From Truepera sp. (lineage in GTDB: Bacteria; Deinococcota; Deinococci; Deinococcales; Trueperaceae): DNA of 17,009 nucleotides. The stretch is taken from assembly GCA_018333775.1 (NCBI GenBank), contig JAGXSO010000144.1, positions 1-17,009 of the forward strand. Reading direction: 5' to 3'. The translations under genes and the position numbers were made by a program. This document shows, one piece after another, positions 14,185-17,009 of the stretch (its first letter is position 1; every line of letters begins with the position of its first letter). Under the pieces are notes generated by a model that was not told where the DNA came from, searched no databases, and saw only the letters and a program-made list of their open reading frames with translations.

Positions 14185-15395
14185 TGCCGACCTCAGCCAA
14201 GCGCGCCTTTGCCGCGCTGTTTAAGTCTCAGCTAAGCTATCTGCCGGCAGAGGATCGCTACCTCATCGCCGATGAGCCCCCCCGCTACCGGTTCAACCTC
14301 ATCGGCGCCGGGATCAACGGCCAAGAGCACCTCCGCGTGACCCACTTAGAAGGGCGCGCTACCATCCACGGGGTCTACGATCCTAACCCGGGAAGCGTAG
14401 CGGCGGCCCAGCGCGAGCAGGCCCGCTTCACGAGCGAGCCGCTATTGAGCTACGACTCGCTCGAGGCGGCCTGTTTTGACGAGCGGGTTGACGGTCTGAT
14501 TATCGCCACGCCTAACTACACCCACTATGAGGTGGTCAAGGTCGCCGCTGAGTCTAAGAAGCCGATTTTGCTCGAGAAGCCGGTCGCCACCACGGTGCCG
14601 GACGCCTACGCCATCACCCAGCTCGCCCAGAGCTATCCGGCGGTCTTTCAGGTCGGTTTGCAGTACCGCTTCAAGCCGACCTACGCCGAGGCCCTGTACG
14701 AGATTAAGGAGCGGGGCGCGGTAGGGTCGGTCAAGACGATTAGCATGCTCGAGCACCGCATCCCCTTTTTGGACAAGGTCAAGCAGTGGAACAAGTTTAC
14801 CAAGTACTCCGGCGACACCTTGATCGAAAAGTGCTGCCACTACTTCGATCTGATTAACCTCCTGGCCGACTCACGCCCGCAGACGGTCTACGCTACCGGG
14901 GGGATGGCGGTCAACTTCACCGACTTTCGCTATCAGGGCCAACCGGCCGACGTGTTAGATCACGCTCAGGTCATTATCGGCTACCAGAACGGGGTAAACG
15001 CCAGCTTCAACCTCTGTATGTTCGCTCCGCTGTTCTACGAAGAGCTAGTCGTCTGCGGCGACTTGGGCCGCCTCAAAGCTAGCGAACAGGAAGACTTGCT
15101 GGCCCAAGGCGGCAGCGGTACTCACCTTGAACTCCTCTGCCACGACGCCCGCCCCTCCCGGCGCAGTACCCCCGGCTACCCGGCGCTGATCGAAAAGAGC
15201 GGCCATCACGGCGCGACCTTTATCGAGCACGTACATTTTGTCAACGCCATCGCCGGCGAAGCGAGCCGCGCCGCTAGCGCCTTAGAGGGCCTGTGGTCGA
15301 TAGTGGTGGCCGCCGCCGCCCAGGCGAGCATCGCCACGGGCAAGGTGGTAACGATCGACAGCTATCTCCAGGAGCAAGGGGTGTCGCTAACTTAG
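14184..15395 (+). CDS. Gfo/Idh/MocA-family NAD(P)-dependent oxidoreductase
   Basis: 403 residues. An unusual 35-residue N-terminal extension precedes the Rossmann motif FNLIGAGINGQEH (37-49). Then come YDPN (65-68), IIATPNYTHYEV (106-117), the conserved LLEKPVATT with catalytic-site Lys132 (129-137) and the active-site segment GDTLIEKCCHYFDL with His219 and Asp222 (210-223). The C-terminal half forms the open beta-sheet substrate/dimer domain. ATG 14184 overlaps the nucleotidylyltransferase stop (TAATG), so the two are translationally coupled and probably act on related sugars. The substrate cannot be assigned. The 3' end overlaps the stop of the convergent amidase by 4 bases. Confidence 0.9.
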   Translation: MPTSAKRAFAALFKSQLSYLPAEDRYLIADEPPRYRFNLIGAGINGQEHLRVTHLEGRATIHGVYDPNPGSVAAAQREQARFTSEPLLSYDSLEAACFDERVDGLIIATPNYTHYEVVKVAAESKKPILLEKPVATTVPDAYAITQLAQSYPAVFQVGLQYRFKPTYAEALYEIKERGAVGSVKTISMLEHRIPFLDKVKQWNKFTKYSGDTLIEKCCHYFDLINLLADSRPQTVYATGGMAVNFTDFRYQGQPADVLDHAQVIIGYQNGVNASFNLCMFAPLFYEELVVCGDLGRLKASEQEDLLAQGGSGTHLELLCHDARPSRRSTPGYPALIEKSGHHGATFIEHVHFVNAIAGEASRAASALEGLWSIVVAAAAQASIATGKVVTIDSYLQEQGVSLT

Positions 15396-16825
15396 CTAAG
15401 CGGCTGGTTCCAGCCATAAGCGCTCTCCAGGCTCTGCGCCAACGCCAGCAAGAGGTCTTCGCGCAGCGGCCCCCCTACTAGCTGCACCCCCACCGGCAGA
15501 CCGTCCTCCGCCACAAACAGCGGCAACGCGATGGCGGGCTGGCCGGTCACGTTCCAGACCGCGGTGTAAGGGGTAAACTGCGCGGTGCGTGCAAAGGTAG
15601 CCTGAGGATCAGCAGACTCGGTCTGGATGGTGCCGATCGCTAGGGGTCGCTCGGCCAGGACCGGGGTGAGCAACAGATCATAGGACTGGAAGAAACCGAT
15701 CAGTCTGCGGGCCAGGGCCTTGAGCGATTCCAGCGCTGCCAGGTATGCCACCGCCGGAGTCTTAAGGCCTAGCTCGGTAAAGTACCAGGTTAGGGCCTCC
15801 ACATCGGAGGGTTGGGGCGAGCGGCCTTGCAGGCCAGCCCCCCAGACCGTATTACCGGCCACCCCCACCGCCCACAGGGTGGTGAACTGCTCGATTAACC
15901 GGGGGTCGACCCAGCCGGGCGGCATGACCCACTCCACCGTATGGCCTAGCTGCTCGAGCCTCAAGGCCGCTCTCTTGACCGCCGCCAGGGTGATCGGCTC
16001 AGGGTCGCTGCCGCTGAGCGGCGAGGCGCTCAAGGCTGCGATGCGCAAGGGCTTGAAGGGCTGGCGGGAGAGGTCGGCCCAGGGCGTTAACTCCGGCGCC
16101 CAGGTCGAGTCGCCCACCTCGTAACCTGCCAACAGATCCAGCAGATAACCGCTATCGGCCACGGTGCGACTCACCACCCCCTGGCTGGTAAGGAAGCTGT
16201 CGCCCAGGAAGGGCCCGGCGGAGATGCGCCCCCGAGAGGGTTTCAGCCCCACCAGCCCACAGCAGGCCGCCGGGATGCGGATGGAGCCGCCGCCATCGCT
16301 GGCATGGGCTACCGGCAAGATTCCTGCCGCCACGACTGCGGCTGCTCCACCAGAGGAGCCGCCGGGGGTGCGCGACGTATCCCAGGGGTTGCGGGTCGGG
16401 CCGCGCAGACTGGACTCGGTGACGTTTACCAGGCCAAACTCAGGCGAGGTGGTCTGGCCCAGCAGGATAAACCCCGCCTGACGCAAGCGGCGCACCGAGT
16501 AGGCATCGGCGGGGGCTTGGTGCTTAGCAAAAAGCTTGGAGGCAAAAGTCCAGGGCTGCCCCGCTACCGGCGTTAACTCCTTAATCAGCAGCGGTACGCC
16601 GGCAAAAGGCCGGGGGTCGCCGGGCTGGACGGCTTCGGCGGCGGCCAGTGCGCCCTGAGTATCCAGAAAGCTGACCGCATTGAGGCTCTTGGCGGCTTCA
16701 AGCTCGGCCAGGCAGGCTTCAACCAGTTGCCGTGCGGAAACTTCGCCCGAGCGAACCAGGGCGGCTTGCTTAATGGCCGATTGGCTTAGCAGCGGATGGT
16801 CGGTGAAAATTTTGGCGTTCATCAT
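15392..16825 (-). CDS. Amidase-signature family hydrolase
   Basis: 477 residues with the complete Ser-cisSer-Lys triad: Lys82 (GVPLLIKEL), cis-Ser157 in SRTPGGSSGGAAAVVAAG (151-168) and nucleophile Ser181 in ASDGGGSIRIPA (175-186). The spacing of 75 and 24 residues matches GatA-type enzymes. The DGGGSIRIPAACCGLVGLKPSRGR-like region (given here as DGGGSIRIPA then GLKPSRGR) resembles 6-aminohexanoate-cyclic-dimer hydrolase and other general amidases more than GatA. No gatB or gatC is adjacent, so it is probably a stand-alone amidase. The start is ATG 16825, with ATG 16822 directly after it. There is no signal peptide. The natural substrate is unknown. Confidence 0.92.
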   Translation of the reverse strand: MMNAKIFTDHPLLSQSAIKQAALVRSGEVSARQLVEACLAELEAAKSLNAVSFLDTQGALAAAEAVQPGDPRPFAGVPLLIKELTPVAGQPWTFASKLFAKHQAPADAYSVRRLRQAGFILLGQTTSPEFGLVNVTESSLRGPTRNPWDTSRTPGGSSGGAAAVVAAGILPVAHASDGGGSIRIPAACCGLVGLKPSRGRISAGPFLGDSFLTSQGVVSRTVADSGYLLDLLAGYEVGDSTWAPELTPWADLSRQPFKPLRIAALSASPLSGSDPEPITLAAVKRAALRLEQLGHTVEWVMPPGWVDPRLIEQFTTLWAVGVAGNTVWGAGLQGRSPQPSDVEALTWYFTELGLKTPAVAYLAALESLKALARRLIGFFQSYDLLLTPVLAERPLAIGTIQTESADPQATFARTAQFTPYTAVWNVTGQPAIALPLFVAEDGLPVGVQLVGGPLREDLLLALAQSLESAYGWNQPLS

Positions 16826-16932
16826 TAAGGCTATTGTGACATGCCCCCGCTCTCAACGAGAGACTGCTCTACGGCTTGCCCTATGCGTTACTCACTGCCA
16901 GGCCGGTAGGCTATTAAGGCTAGTATATTAGC
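16826..16932. promoter_or_regulatory. Divergent promoter region between amidase and recO
   Basis: 107 bases serving two divergent genes. For the amidase (minus), TTGAGA then 17 bases then TAGCCT lies so close to the start that only ATG 16822 could follow a leaderless transcript. For recO (plus), TAGTAT (16921-16926) or TATATT (16924-16929) lies 3-6 bases before GTG 16933, with no clear -35. The short string GGCTATT occurs near each start. Confidence 0.35.
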
Positions 16933-17009
16933 GTGGCTCCGCGCTATCACCTCCGCGAGGGGATTGTCGTCCGCCGCAGCGAGCTGCCGAGCGGTGACGT
17001 GGTGGTCAC
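16933..17009 (+). CDS. recO: DNA repair protein RecO, N-terminal fragment (runs off the window)
   Basis: Only about 25 codons are visible, starting at GTG 16933: APRYHLREGIVVRRSELPSG then DVVV. The pattern Y-x-x-REGIV-x-R-x-x-x-LPSGD-x-VV matches the N-terminal OB-fold of RecO, which works with RecF and RecR to load RecA. The ending lies beyond the window. The start is supported by the family N-terminus, not by a ribosome-binding site. An AT-rich -10-like string 3-6 bases upstream suggests leaderless transcription. Confidence 0.7.
   Translation, partial: MAPRYHLREGIVVRRSELPSGDVVV

Noticed and set aside
15392..16825. Amidase as GatA of the Glu-tRNA(Gln) amidotransferase
   Set aside because: It has the amidase triad, but the DGGGSIRIPA region and the absence of gatB or gatC nearby fit a general amidase better.
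1..17009. CRISPR arrays, tRNA or rRNA genes, insertion sequences, toxin-antitoxin or phage-defence genes
   Set aside because: No direct-repeat arrays, cloverleaf-like sequences, transposase motifs or recognisable defence proteins were seen on either strand.

Overview
The window is compact, GC-rich bacterial chromosome with short intergenic gaps. Many genes overlap by 1 to 8 bases and GTG or TTG starts are common. The gene content, a PyrE with a Thermus-like N-terminus and CPLC tail, and several promoter-like boxes sitting 3 to 11 bases before start codons suggest the Deinococcota, possibly the Truepera side. That placement is inference; no rRNA or phylogenetic marker was compared. I see no mobile element, CRISPR array, tRNA or rRNA.

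Left edge (1-1619): a truncated ArsR/SmtB repressor gene (minus strand) with a CmtR-like cysteine pair lies back to back with a secreted, membrane-anchored YtkA/FixH-like protein and a DUF554 membrane protein. A TTGACA-17-TATCAT promoter and a perfect 7-bp inverted repeat over its -10/start region serve the repressor.

Folate cluster (1693-5917, minus strand), in transcription order: HD-domain phosphohydrolase, folC, folP, folB, folK, calcineurin-like phosphoesterase. The genes are nearly all overlapping. Four encode recognised folate enzymes; the two at the ends are uncharacterised phosphohydrolases.

Pyrimidine/proteostasis run (5990-10829, plus strand): pyrE, a polytopic membrane protein possibly related to SpoIIM, trigger factor, clpP and clpX. 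This pairs a nascent-chain chaperone with the ClpXP protease. ClpP appears to carry Asn where the triad Asp is expected.

Fe-S/sulfur and signalling (10826-12883, minus strand): a single-domain response regulator, an Rrf2/IscR-like repressor with three cysteines and a clear promoter plus 25-bp palindromic site, then a cysteine desulfurase. The desulfurase stop codon is interleaved with the clpX stop codon.

Right side (13120-17009): a long-form sugar-1-phosphate nucleotidylyltransferase and a Gfo/Idh/MocA oxidoreductase overlapping by 1 base, a convergent amidase whose stop overlaps the oxidoreductase stop, and the first codons of recO.

Most of the window is ordinary housekeeping DNA. The least explained signal is a dispersed palindromic octamer, GCTCGAGC, seen 17 times on both strands and in all reading frames. 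Other points worth a look are the ClpP Asn, the Rrf2 operator, the metal-sensor promoter, and the phosphohydrolases bracketing the folate genes.
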